From Coprinellus micaceus (Eukaryota > Basidiomycota > Agaricomycetes > Agaricales > Psathyrellaceae), in NCBI GenBank assembly GCA_951394405.1, contig OX596338.1:62001-126000 (forward strand): DNA of 64,000 nt, in the 5' to 3' direction. Positions 1-10,875 of the stretch are shown here, one piece after another; position 1 is the stretch's first letter, and every line of letters begins with the position of its first letter. The notes beneath the pieces were generated by a model, which was not told the origin of the DNA, made no database searches, and saw only the letters and a program-made list of their open reading frames with translations. The translations under genes and the position numbers were made by a program.

Positions 1-1490
1 CTCGAGTCCTCCAGTCCGCGTGCCGCAGACACGGCATACGTATTCCCTCCGACGTTCCCTCTGGCAACCATGTCGACCTCTGAGATTCAAAACGCAGCTC
101 TAAGACCCACTCGATGGAGTGAAGCCTTCCCTTCCGCGTTCACCCAATAGCCGTACTACATATACCCTTGGGGCGGCAGTTCCCAGCCGCCGGTCGATAC
201 CATTCGGCGCGGCCAAATCATCAGTTTGGTTCCAGAGGGGAGGTTCCTCGTCACGGCCTCTTGTGATTCTGTGACGGTTACTCTCTGGGATTTGGGTGTT
301 CCTAGGAGCACTATAGTACTAACGTGAGCCCCCCCACAATGGTTGCTTCCTACACTGCGGATGTCCCCATCATCGCAGTGGAGTGTCGTAAATATGCCGT
401 ATGTGCAGCGTCTCCGAGTACCCTGCGTGTGCTTCTTGGACTAGATGTGGCGCATACCGAGTATTTGTGAGTATGAGTCGTCCAGCCAAGCATGAACCCT
501 AATGATCTGTTGTAGGGCCAAGGTACTCGTCATCGAGCCTTGTAGCGAGCGGCCGGCATTTGCTGATGTCGCCTCCCTGTGGATTGCGGGCGAGGAGAGC
601 GGGATAAGGCCTCCTTTGATTCGGGGAAATTATGTGGTCCTCGCTTCTGGTCGGCCTATGGCCACGGCGGAAACTGTGGTGCTTTGGGATTATAGCAAAG
701 GGCAGGTGATGTGCTGGGCAGCCCCTGCTCCGAGCCTTGACACGGTTTCATCCGTATCCCATGCTCGCCTTGTTTCTCTGTTGTGCTGTGGTTATTCGGT
801 ATTCATGATTCTTGACGTATGTAAACAAACAGACGTCTCCCTTTATGTGTCTCCCGAGTGAACACCTCCTGATGTACCCGACGTCGGAAGGGTTTGTAAG
901 GTGGACTTCGCCCCTGCTGAGGAGCGAGTTGATGTTCCCAGTATCACACAGAGAATCAGGATACCAGACGCAGCTGAGGTGATCGCACTCTCGCCCGACT
1001 GTGTGTGTGCGTACCCCTGGCGTCTTCGTAGACCCTGTGCGCCCGCCATGCTCGTAAATCTATGTCCAACGGCGATGGACCCTGTTGGTATCAACATCCA
1101 GCTTCCCAGGAACGTGGTGGTTCGGTACCACCTCGTCATCGACACGCCGGATAATACGGCGACGGCGACTTCGTTTCGCCTCCAGCCTATTTCCATGGGT
1201 GTGCTTCCACAGGGGACGACTCCCACGAAGATGGGCGACCACTCTGGCCACGGCGACTTCGTGCCCACCACGGGAGATGCCTCGAGTTAAACTGGAGTTC
1301 TACCGCGCACCGCGGTATCCGGAGGACGAGGGTCCCATTCGGGTTGAGGTGGGGGAGCTTGCATCGAGGACCTTGCCGGTGGATGTTTTGCCGCTGAATG
1401 GGCCGGAGGGAGGACTTCAGCCGCTCGCGGGTGTCGCTCATTATTGCGGAGGGCCACAAGGCAACCATGAATGACATTTGAGGCTGTATG
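1..1490 (+). pseudogene. F-box-family pseudogene, A subtype, 5' truncated by window
   Basis: DNA matches the F-box-family copies at 42.9-44.3 kb and 50.1-51.7 kb almost throughout. Recognisable blocks are the MSTSEIQNAALRP-like start of the second exon, the VPEGRF and TLWDLG motifs, the LCPTAMDPVGIN block and the FRLQPIS block. The copy is broken. The conserved Gln-Trp-Pro near 150 has become Gln-stop-Pro (caatag where the paralogue has caatgg). The stretch around 300-330 is rearranged, the frame closes at about 1,290, and the 3' end stops short near 1,450 where paralogues carry the GR(F/I)LYG tail. Exon-intron borders (gtgagt near 467, tag near 515) are still visible, so it arose by genomic duplication and not retroposition. 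Seen: homology and lesions. Inferred: non-functional. Confidence 0.8.
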
Positions 1491-3300
1491 AACTTTGTAG
1501 TCGGTGGATGGGCTGGGTTAAATGATGTCGGATTACACTTGTTGTCTGCAAGAAGGATGATGAATATTAGAACAGCGGGGAGCGTGGTACTGATAGATCT
1601 CGAGAACTTACAAGTTATCCCTCTTCCTGCTGGGACACGGTTCACCAAATGACGGATACATCTGACCCAGGTCTCTTGGGGCTCATCACGCTGTACGCGG
1701 CTCACGGACCAGAGAGACCCCACAGAACTACAAGTACAAAGCCGCCTGATCCCCTTGTGGAGCGCGCAGAAATCGAGTTCGCTCTCGGGTCGAGTAAAGA
1801 ATCTCTGTGTGGAGCATGCAAATGTGAAGGGAGTAGGATGTCCTGCACTCCACACTTCGCTAAAATAAATCGAAGCCTACGTGCCTTCTACCCCCTCCCG
1901 AAATATCCTTGGTGGCTCTGGGACCTCCTGAGCCTTTTTTAGCGACCGGTGACTTTCCGCGAGCTCCCGAGTACAGGACGGGCGCCTATCACTCGCTCCG
2001 AGTACGGTTCTACGAGTATGCTCCTGTGATTTGATTTGCCGTCGTCTTCGTGTTCCACAAGTCGACCTTCGGGCACAGCTTGCGCTTTCCGAGGGGACTA
2101 CCCGACGCGCTTGAAGGTTGAGCCCCGACCGTAATAAGCCCCTGTCGTGAGGTGGACATTGTAATGAGTGTACTACGCTGGGTCGGTCGCCACTAGGTGC
2201 TTTGGGGATGAGATGTCACGGGAAGGCGCTGTGGAGCTCCCGATCTCCACTGATGGTCACTATTCTGTGATAAACCGCTTCAAAGAAGTGGACCTGGAGA
2301 GGAAGTTGATTCTTCGCGGATTTCCACCTGTACCTTTCGAGTTACATCTCAAAGCGGGATGGATGCTACCCTAATTGATCCGTACATTCGCCGTATTGCA
2401 AGAATAAAATATTAGACTGGAGCTATGGCACGCTTGGATGGTTCTCATAGGTCTCCCACAAATGAGGTCGGTCAATCGGCAGTCGTTCCCTGGCGGTAAT
2501 GGTTATTCGTGTACATTGACACCCAGTCGGCGACTGCAAAGAACTGAGACGGGGTGAATACGCTAGGACTTACGTTGGGTGTGGGTCCAAAGATCAATAA
2601 GACAAAGCGCCTACATACTAGGGCGCCCTAAATACATAACGCTAGCGAAGCACTGTGACAGGTGATCATGATTTGCTTCAAGGTTTGGTCGCCCTCCCGT
2701 GAACTGTGCGGGGAACAATCTATCTGCATATAAGGGCGCTCCCCAATTAAATTCCGTGGCTCCTTGGTTGGTCCCCCATCCCTTCTCCCCATCCCCCATA
2801 GTGCAATGTCAACGGACGTCAACATCCGCGCAATTTCTATCTCTCAAACCGAAAGATACTCAATAGGTGCGACCGCCTTTTCCCGTATGAATGAAATCTA
2901 ACTCAAGGTCTCAGCATCCGCACTGACGTTCGTTATCTGCGACGTGATATCCACCTTTGAAGACGAGGTATGTCCGGTAGTTTATCCTCTAAAGCATGCC
3001 CCACCTAACCGTGCACCGCAGATCCGGTTTATCTGGAGGTAAGCACCGCCGTCTCGGGCGTTAAGCGCCCACCACGCGCCGAAGGCTCAAAGGAGTTTAA
3101 TTAGATCGAGATGGACAGGACCGAAATTATTATACATCACATCGCGGTACCTTGGACCAATATTGCTTTTGTGAGTACAACCGTCATACTACGATTGGAC
3201 TGCACGTCATCTTTCGAGCACTAGGGCGATGTTGCAAGGTGGGCCCCTGCGCTCTATTTCCCAAGCTGGAACTAAAAGGAGGGTAAAGCTGGCGGCCGCA
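1491..3300. other. No supportable gene
   Basis: About 1.8 kb with only short, unrelated open frames on both strands. A stretch near 1,580-1,880 reads weakly like the WD-blade region of the D-subtype F-box genes (IDLENLQVIPLP), but the match is too short to call. Confidence 0.4.
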
Positions 3301-3429
3301 TGGATCCGACGCTCGAGGTGGGTATCTCTTGAGATTGTCGGCTTGCCACCTGTTCACGGTGTACCCCATGAACGACATCCCTTCCAGAGGTAAATATTTC
3401 CGACCACACAAAGTCTTGAGATCCCACAT

Positions 3430-4825
3430 GCGATGCACGCCGAACTCGTGGTGAAACCGACACCACGCTCCAATGCTCACGGAACTTACAGGAGACGACT
3501 TTGCATCCGGCTTGTCAGTACAGCCGGAAGTTGGGTCGAATTCTTGGTCGTCAACCTCATCTCTTCCATGCGCATTTACGCGCTGTATGGGCAGAGCCGG
3601 AGAGGTCAGAGTCACATCCAATTCCCACTTGGTCGATCCGCTCAGTCCCTAACATTATCCCTCTCCCGCAGTGCTGTACGTTGTGTTCATCCTGTGGACA
3701 GTAGAACTTGGGGTGCGTACGTCATGGACAACACTGCCCGCACCTCTTCCTACTGTAGTGCTTTCCGAGACTGAGTCCCTTCCCCGCGCGCCAGATCGGC
3801 GCCTTCTCAGCTTTTCGACTAGCGACGGCGTATGCCAATGTTCTGTCGTTGATCCCGACTCGGTCAATTCATTCGCCACCCGACGTGCTCTGGAGCTTCA
3901 ACACCTTCACCGCGAATTATTCAGAGTCAATTACAAGGTATAGCCATGTCTCCGCAATGTACGTACCGCCGCGACCATCCTCCTCTTCGTCCTTATTCTC
4001 GAGTCTGTACATAACACTTTGGTCTTAGGGTCATGTGTACCATCACTTCGAGTGAGCCGAACGTAACAGTCTAGTACAAGACGCCTCACTCACCTTTCGC
4101 AAAGCGACGTACCTCGTGTTGACCTTGAACAAGCTGAGGGACTCGATTACGGACCCGGAAGGGAGAGTGCGGTACGACGTCTTGACGCAGGCGTCGTATG
4201 CGATGCCGCTCGCGAGGGTGTTCGTTAGCGATGGTGCATTCGCTATGGTGTTGTAAGTTCCGCCCTTCCGCGTTTTCGACGAAGCCGCGCTGATCTTCTA
4301 TCTGAGGCTGCTGAGTGCGCACTCTCCCATCCTCCGACGGGTCCTCCCTCGACTAACGTATGTACCCTCTGACCAGGCGTGGAGCTCGCCACGACAGTCT
4401 GCGCCTTGGATACGACGCTGTACTTCTACTCCCCGACTTGGCCGTGAGTCAATCATGTTGTTGTTATTATAGCGTGCCCGTGTGTTCATGTCCGGTTCTG
4501 ATTCTCACTTCCGTGTTTTCAGGTGGTTACATGCGATATTCTCACATGTGGTGAGGGTACCTCGGAATATCGCGAGTAGGGTTGCGTACTGAGCAATACT
4601 TAGGGATCCCGCTTGATTCTTAACCTCCGTCGCGCGGGAGGGCGGGCTACGCCCACGGGGGTTATCAAACGTTTGGAGGGATCCGGGGCGTTTGAGCTGG
4701 ATGAGGTGTGCGTGCGACGAACGAATTTTAGTACTGCGGGGGAGGGACGTTTAAGTCCTATTGGGTTTGCGCCTCCGTCGTCTCCTTGTCTTGAAACTTC
4801 GGGCTCGGTGCAGGGGTGTAATTAA
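3430..4825 (+). CDS. DUF6533-like multi-helix membrane protein (exons only approximate)
   Basis: Several consecutive exons read like the basidiomycete DUF6533-type membrane proteins. The blocks are a segment with GSWVEF...RIYALYG (about 3,520-3,600), a helix VLYVVFILWTVELG after an intron (3,671), an LTLNKLRD...ARVFVSDGAFAMVL exon (4,100-4,255), an LDTTLYFYSPTWP exon (4,410) and a closing LILNLRRAGGRATPTG exon (4,613). The same five blocks occur in the same order in the minus-strand copy at 60.0-61.4 kb, so this is a genuine gene structure. The 5' end is not resolved and I could not verify every splice phase, so it could be a recent pseudogene. Family role is unknown; such proteins are predicted integral membrane proteins of receptor-like topology. 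Confidence 0.55.
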
Positions 4826-7148
4826 TCATGACTGGGTGTAGGAACTCAAACAGTTGGAAGGCAGTTTATGTGTTGATCGCTCGGAAGGTGGTGCTGTCGG
4901 AAGGTCTCGTCGTGGTTGTCGAAAGTGCTAGTTTCTTCGGATGGTGTCTGTGGGAGACCTCTTCTCCCGTCCTTCTGAAATAGGTCAAGGAGCTGATTCC
5001 TGATTCGGTGTTCCTAGGCTTGCGTCATGATTGGCTGTTGCTGGGCGCCTAATGTCTTCCGACGAACAAGGCCAACCCTGCAGGGATCAGTTGTCTGCGA
5101 ATGGGCGTAACGGCGTTCGAATTCTGGGACCTCATTCTTCGATGCTGTATCGTGTTTCCGCAGAGGGTGGCGGGTTGTGTCTCGGGTGGGCGCTGGTTTG
5201 GTGGGTCCTGGGCGCTTGAGAAGGGTATGTAGGACTTTGGGTGCCTACAGACGGGCTTCTTAGAAGTCATCGGCGAAAAATGGGGTTTCTTGGCTCGTCT
5301 TCCGAACGGCATGGCGTAGATGTGTTCGACCTTTTTCGTCCGAGCGTGGGCTCTATATTCCGAGTCCTATGTCCCCCCTGGCTCGCCACTTTGGGTTCAC
5401 ATGGTTCGGGAATACGGGGTGCGTGAGGTGTCGGAATCTACTTACTAGGTGGATGGGCACGGATCGAGATTACATGTAACCTCTGCGACGTGGGTCGTTA
5501 GCGGAGACTTTAACCCCGGAGTCCTCGCCCTCCCTGCGAGATCTGCGTTCGAAACTTCGGACGGCTGCTCAGCAGGGAGGATGGGGGTGTTTTCGGGTAT
5601 CATTACGTCAATGTCAAGCGCCAGCCATCATTATTACAGTAATACACCGGTCCGTGATACAGTCCACGGTAATCGGGTTCTGCAGGCAGCAATTCATCGT
5701 CGATTGGCTCTGGGTTTTTTTGAGGCTGACGATCTGCTCCTTTGGCATGCACATGAATATTTTAGGGGGAGTGGGCGGACTATGCACTCCTGGATACACG
5801 GTATCAGACGATGCACTCGAGAATCGGCTCCTTGATACACCCGTGACAGTGTGTGACTGCGCCAAATTTGGGTGAGAGGGCGTGACACCGCGTGACAACT
5901 GGGTGTTTCACGGCGGTATGTTCACCTCATCCGTCAGCGACACACTCACATTCCGCCCTCTTAAACGTGTTAAAGCAACAAAAGACATTGCTTTCAGTCA
6001 TGCACGGTAGTTTTTGCAGCGGAAGAGTATGCCTCGCGAGCGTTGGAGCCCAAACAAGGGCTAAATTGGTGCCATCAAAATGGTGTCCCACCGACCGAGT
6101 TCGATTTCTGGAATTTCAATGAGTTGAGAAGAAAACGCGACAGCCTGTAAATATAATAGACAGAACATAGTTCCACCCTCACAAAAAGAATCGGAGCCAT
6201 GGGTCTTCCGGTTATCGAGAAAAACACCCCAAAGCGCGCTGTATCAGTGGGTTCCGGCAACGACCCTTCTTTCCCCTTTACCACCATCATCCGGCCGTGG
6301 GAATTGGTCCTCCCCACTATGGCCGCCCTCTATCGTACCGAACACCTCCCATTAATCAACATCTACCCTCATCGGGCTTCACTTGAGGTCTGCTGGGGGC
6401 CGTCTTTATCAAGCTCACCCTCATTATTCAAGATCGGAGGTGATCGCGACCTCGGCGCATTGCCTCCACCACCGCTTCGCTGAAGACTCAAAGAACTCGT
6501 ATGGTATCCTGGGGTCAAACCTGTGGGCCTTGCTAGCGTTGCGCTATCACTACTGCCCTGGTGGAGGTGCTTTGTTGGGTAGGGCTTTGGCCTGATCGGT
6601 AGTCGCGTTCGCCTTGATCCGACTCACACCCACGTTGCACTCGACATCTCACCAGGGTGGGATTTAAGCGATCTGTTGAGAGGGAAAGGGCAAGGGAGCA
6701 CCGAGCCAATGCTCGTTGGAGTATGCTCATGCATTAGCAGCTGGGAGAGAGCAGGGATCGGAGAGTAAGGTGGCAGGCGAAGTCATTCATTTCAAACATT
6801 CGATATTCGGCCGTCTCGACATCAAGTGGATACCCGACGCGACCCGGAGAATGGGGTGGAACTCCCCTGAAATCCGGAAGCTGAGGGCCGCGCCCGCGAA
6901 CGCGGCGACCTCGTACACCATCTATGCGGGAAACTGACAGTTGGAAGCTTCGGCGATCACGCGAGGACAAAGGTGACTGTCCCTGGCCTCGGGCAGGGGC
7001 CGTGGTTTGGACGGAGGGCCATGAGAGGGTAGTTTAGGTGTAGCCTCCCTCGGGGACAATGCGATCGTGCGTCTTTTGTGTATGTACCGAATACACACCC
7101 CCGACGAATTGGCGGAGGGGGATAATTCAAAAAAAAAAAAAAAAAAAA
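4826..7148. other. No supportable gene
   Basis: Over 2 kb with only short overlapping open frames and no recognisable domain. It holds one copy of the 26-bp repeat listed at 5,636, a stray GGGTTCCGGCAA (6,249-6,260) shared with the small element at 7,151-7,770, and a 20-bp run of A (7,129-7,148). Confidence 0.5.
5636..5661 (+). repeat. 26-bp repeat, inverted partner at 37,094-37,119
   Basis: The 26-bp string beginning ACAGTAATACACCGG is found here and, with one mismatch, on the opposite strand just outside the right end of the giant element. The two copies face each other across 31 kb. It may be the tip of another dispersed element family; its identity is unknown. Confidence 0.6.
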
Positions 7149-7150
7149 GT

Positions 7151-7770
7151 GGGTTCCGGCAATCCCTGCCAACCGCGCGATGTGACAAAACCGGCCCATC
7201 CCGTTTTGGAAGGGGCTTCCCATCACTGCCCGGCTTAGCCCCTATTCGTGAACGCTGCAAAGGTACACCGCCGAATTAAAGTGGAGTATCGTATATAGGA
7301 CATGCTGGATATACATATTAGTGTAGGTAGCTAGGCGTAGAGTACTCTAATATCACGTCCTGGGCAATTCAGTCAAGTAAATCTAAGCATTAGGGGCATC
7401 ACGGACTCAATGCCATGTTCCCAAGCGCGTCCTCGGTGTCCTCCTCCCTCCTTGCCCTTGTTCCTTACACGCAGCACAGATCGACATCAATGCTCACTGT
7501 CTGGGGGTTATTTTGGCTGCCGGATCTCGTCTCCACGTCCGATTTTTTATATCTCCACCCGTTAGGTCAAAACGGCTGAATTTTGGTGTCTATCTCTCGA
7601 CTAATCTCAGATATAAAGGGTTTTCGATGGAGAAAGTTCTTAAATCGTCTAAAGTAACAATTTCCTCCATACAAACTATACGCCAATGTCGCCACCTGAG
7701 GCTACACGATTTTGTGACACTTTTTGGCTCGCGCGTCGGAGTTTGAATTGGCTGAGGATTGCCGGAACCC
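7151..7770. mobile_element. Candidate non-autonomous inverted-repeat element (about 620 bp)
   Basis: GGGTTCCGGCAAT at 7,151-7,163 is matched perfectly by its reverse complement at 7,758-7,770, and both ends are flanked by AGT (7,148-7,150 and 7,771-7,773). Just inside, both ends share scattered similarity: gccaa, cgcgcga and tgt(g/c)acaaaa in the same order. There is no coding capacity. A further copy of the tip lies at 6,249-6,260. These are hallmarks of a small terminal-inverted-repeat element, but 13 bp is short and the call is tentative. Confidence 0.4.
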
Positions 7771-7774
7771 AGTA

Positions 7775-7777
7775 TCA
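7775..7777. repeat. TCA direct repeat, left side of giant element
   Basis: TCA immediately precedes the left CACTG tip and recurs immediately after the right CAGTG tip (37,080-37,082). A 3-bp target duplication is typical of CACTA-type insertions. Three bases can match by chance, so the support comes from the position. Confidence 0.6.
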
Positions 7778-8758
7778 CACTGCAAGCAGGGGTCGATTTC
7801 ACGGTCAGCGAAATTGAATCAAAATCGTGTCGAGCGGTTTGTTTTTCCCGGGAATTCCGCTAGGCTATAACCGCCGGGAGCATGGCCGGTACATAGGACC
7901 GTTTCGCGTCTCTGAGACCGCAGTGTCCCTGGAGACAAAATAGTGTTTTTCGCCGATTTTCTGTCGGCCGAATATCGCTGCAGCATGGCCGGCACATGTT
8001 GAATTTCGCCAAGGGAATATATCTTATTTCGCCGTTATCTGCCTGCTATCTCCCCAATGAGAAAGAAACGCGAAATGATTAGTTTCGCGCCGGAAATAGA
8101 TTAAACATGCCCGCCTTATCACCCTCATGTCGCCTCGGCAACAGAATGACGTTAAACAATATTGCACTGGCCTTTCGCCTGCGGGGACACCGGGGACACA
8201 ATTCAGCGCTTTTTTTTGTTTCTCTTCAATATCTCAGTGGTAGAAGGGACGGGGAACTCTCGCGAGAGTTTGTATATCTCTCCAGAACAGAAAAAAATGT
8301 TCGACGGCGGCGAGATTGAGCACCCCCAATCCGGTAACTCCCAGAAGGCGGGCCGTCAGCCACGAAACGTGGCCTGATAACGATCGAGCAGACGCTGCTC
8401 TCTCTTCTTTCTCTCACCACTCCGCCCTTTCATCCAACCGCCATGTAGCCCCCTCGTGGCCTCGTCTAACCGTTCTCCAGGGTCCTCCAGCACCACGAAA
8501 CTCCATCCTGGCCCTCCCGATATCACTTTCTTTCTCTTTCTACCCCTGCTTTCGATCGTCCTCCCGCCTCATGCCCTCTACTCGATGCTCAAACCCTCCG
8601 CTGTGCTCTCAGACACGCGATCGCCGAGGACACTTTGAAAGAAATTCGATGTCTGGGCACGCCAACCCATCTCCACTCTCAAAGAACTGTAACAAGGCCT
8701 CATGTCAGTCGTCTCCGCTCGTTTCTTCTCTTTTTCGCTACTCAAGCACTCATGCAGG
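7778..8758 (+). repeat. Left terminal inverted repeat (981 bp)
   Basis: The reverse complement equals 36,099-37,079 in every stretch I compared, including an 8-T run and all three small open frames. The match ends sharply after CATGCAGG at 8,758. The outer 400 bp hold the clustered TTTCGC motif and two GCATGGCCGGYACAT copies. The inner 370 bp are pyrimidine-rich, like a fungal promoter or leader. Confidence 0.9.
7808..8178. promoter_or_regulatory. Subterminal motif cluster (8 x TTTCGC/GCGAAA; 2 x GCATGGCCGGYACAT)
   Basis: TTTCGC or its complement begins at 7808, 7902, 7948, 8004, 8027, 8070, 8083 and 8173. A 15-mer GCATGGCCGG(T/C)ACAT occurs at 7,880 and 7,983. By chance a hexamer would appear on either strand less than once in this span. 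CACTA-type transposases bind short repeated subterminal motifs, so these are the best candidates for transposase-binding sites. The same cluster is mirrored in the right repeat (36,679-37,049). Confidence 0.6.
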
Positions 8759-9296
8759 TCGTATGCGGGGATCCTGCTTGCGCCAAGCATTTTTTCTTGC
8801 ACTCTCTTTCTCTCTTTTCGATCACTCAAACATCCAGGCCGCCTCATGTCTCCCTTCCCGGCTCAACCCCACCCCTCGTCGTGTACGACGCGCGGCCAGA
8901 GACGACCTCCGTGAAAGAAATACGTTGCCTGGATTGCAGGCTCCAAAAGGAATCTGTCGATCGTAAGTCTACGTTCCGCTGCCTCGTGCTGCCTTTTCGC
9001 GCTCAATGTAGATACGCAGCGTCTTTCAATGTCCCGAACATTGCGACATGGTACGTCATTCCTTTCTTTCTTTCAAACTTCTCGATGGGCGCTCTTCTCT
9101 GTCCTCTTCCTTTCGTTCATGGTCGATGGGGCGAGGTTAACGGATAGGCAGCCTAGGGTGCTCGTTAACCCATCGTCTCGCCTTTAAGAGGCCGCATCAA
9201 CTTTCGAATTTATTATCCTCAAGCATCACCCTCTTCGACGCTTTCAAACCCTCCGCCAACACTGTCAACTTTCTCGCAACTCATTCAACGTCCAAC
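8759..9296 (+). promoter_or_regulatory. Upstream region of the leftmost cargo gene
   Basis: Pyrimidine-rich, non-coding. It contains an imperfect copy of sequence from the repeat: tgaaagaaat(t/a)cg(a/t)tg(t/c)ctgg at 8,635 and 8,912. A TTTAAG box lies about 115 bp before the ATG at 9,297. Confidence 0.4.
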
Positions 9297-10415
9297 ATGC
9301 CTTGCGTTACCAGGAGTGCCGTCCTTCTTCGCCAGCGCCGTCGCCAACGTTCCCGCTGCACCGTTCGTAAACCCAAGACCAACAAGAAAAATGTCCCGAA
9401 GAAGACGGTTCGTGCTGTACCCGCTCCCAGGGCTCGCGACGCCCCAACCGTCGAGGTATGCGGTTCATTCATGTTCTTAACGAGATGGCCCTCACTTACT
9501 TCGTCTCCCAGGCCATCGTGGGTCAAAGCGCTCCAATCGTGCAGGAAGTCTTCCATGGCATGGCTGCTGAGGTGCGTACTTGGGTCTCCTTCACCGAGAT
9601 TTCATCTAACTTCATTGGATCTGCTTTGATTCAACAGCTTCCCAACTTTGGGGATCCGGTGCTCCCATTCCCGCTCCCAAACTTACCAGCCCCCACTCCT
9701 GATGTCCCCGCCGGGTTCTTCCTTGGGCGCTGTGGGGAAATACACCGACTTCCCTCTTCCGTCAACGGACTCTTCGGTCCAACTGTCCAATCTCCTGGAT
9801 TCGGAAACACCGCTTTCAACCCCCTCGGGTACAACCACAATCAGCCGCCTCCTCAAGTTCCACTCCCTTTCATCTACCCTGCCTCTCAGCCTCTCCCTCG
9901 CTTCAATGACTTCAACTACCCTCCTCCCCAGCCGGCAACTCCTGCGGTTCGCACTCCAACCCCGGCTCTTTCCTTCATGGAGGACGGGTCTAACATGTCC
10001 GCAACTCCTACTCCTGTCCCCTCCACGGATTTTACGGCACATGGGACCCCTTTCCCCTCTTTCGTTGGACCCGACTCTTCGACTCTCGTCGCCCCAGTTC
10101 CTGTTTCCCATGCCCCGTTTCCGTTCTTAGGCGTCGGCGGCCTTTTCCAGGAGCTCTTCACCAAACCCAGCCCCTCCAATCAGGCCCCGTTGGACAAAGG
10201 CAAAGGACGTGCTGTCGAAAACGAACGACTCGGCTCCACAACCCCCCGCCCGCATGGTGTTGAAGACCCGTTGTGTGTCGTAAGTCTGTCACTTTGTGAG
10301 GCGGGTTGTACTGGTACTGACTGGGTCTCCTCTACAGAAGCAGCGTGTTCGCACTGCCGTTCAAGACGTCTATCACGCCCTCGACGCATTCATCGGCGTC
10401 TTCAACGAAATGTAG
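9297..10415 (+). CDS. Proline-rich hypothetical protein (element cargo, 312 aa)
   Basis: Four exons (9297-9455, 9512-9571, 9638-10279, 10338-10415) join with all phases closing to 312 residues. The first 50 residues are strongly basic (RQRRRQRSR...RKPKTNKKN), like a nuclear-localisation or nucleic-acid-binding tail. A short IVGQSAPIVQEVFHGMAAE segment follows. About 210 residues of low-complexity Pro/Phe/Ser sequence come next, then a short helical tail VRTAVQDVYHALDAFIGVFNEM. I do not recognise the family. It is the first gene inside the left repeat, on the same strand and 460 bp upstream of the transposase, so it may be a transposition accessory protein. That is inference from position only. 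Confidence 0.7.
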
Positions 10416-10875
10416 GTGTCTTCGACCAATGTAGACGTCCTTCAATCCAACATAGATCCCTGTTTGTCATTTCTCCCTTCCTTGCCCTTCCTCCCTCTGA
10501 AATTCTCGTCATGATGTCCGTCGTGCCCTCTTCTTCATACTTTTCGTGTCTACTATGCCCTCCTATTCTTCTCTCCCCTCGATCTCCCTCTCCCAAATGG
10601 CTGCCTATATAACCTGTTCGCATTTTCTCTGTCAATCTTCTTTCCCCGTCTTGGACTGGTCAGGGTATTCCTTCCTATTGACCTGTTTCGTTTATCCTGC
10701 TGCACAGAATTCGCACCCTTGCCTATCGCCCCAGCTCCATATCTACCCTTGTACAACTATGTATGGTATTCGAGCAATGCACCCTTTATTTATAAACCCT
10801 GCATCTCCCATAGAGCTCCATAGCGACGAAAAAAACACAGGGAGCGGCGAGGCGCTCGCTCACACCAAACCAGTG

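Noticed and set aside
1187..1855. 222-codon minus-strand frame over the left F-box pseudogene
   Set aside because: It is antisense to DNA clearly derived from the F-box family and shows no domain.
7129..7148. 20-bp A run as a retrotransposon tail
   Set aside because: No reverse-transcriptase or endonuclease coding sequence upstream and no target duplication around an upstream unit; more likely simple sequence.
8316..8966. 216-codon open frame crossing the inner edge of the left repeat (and its copy at 36,026-36,541)
   Set aside because: Low-complexity Ser/Leu/Pro composition from a CT-rich leader. It crosses the repeat boundary with different tails on the two sides, and several overlapping frames are equally open.
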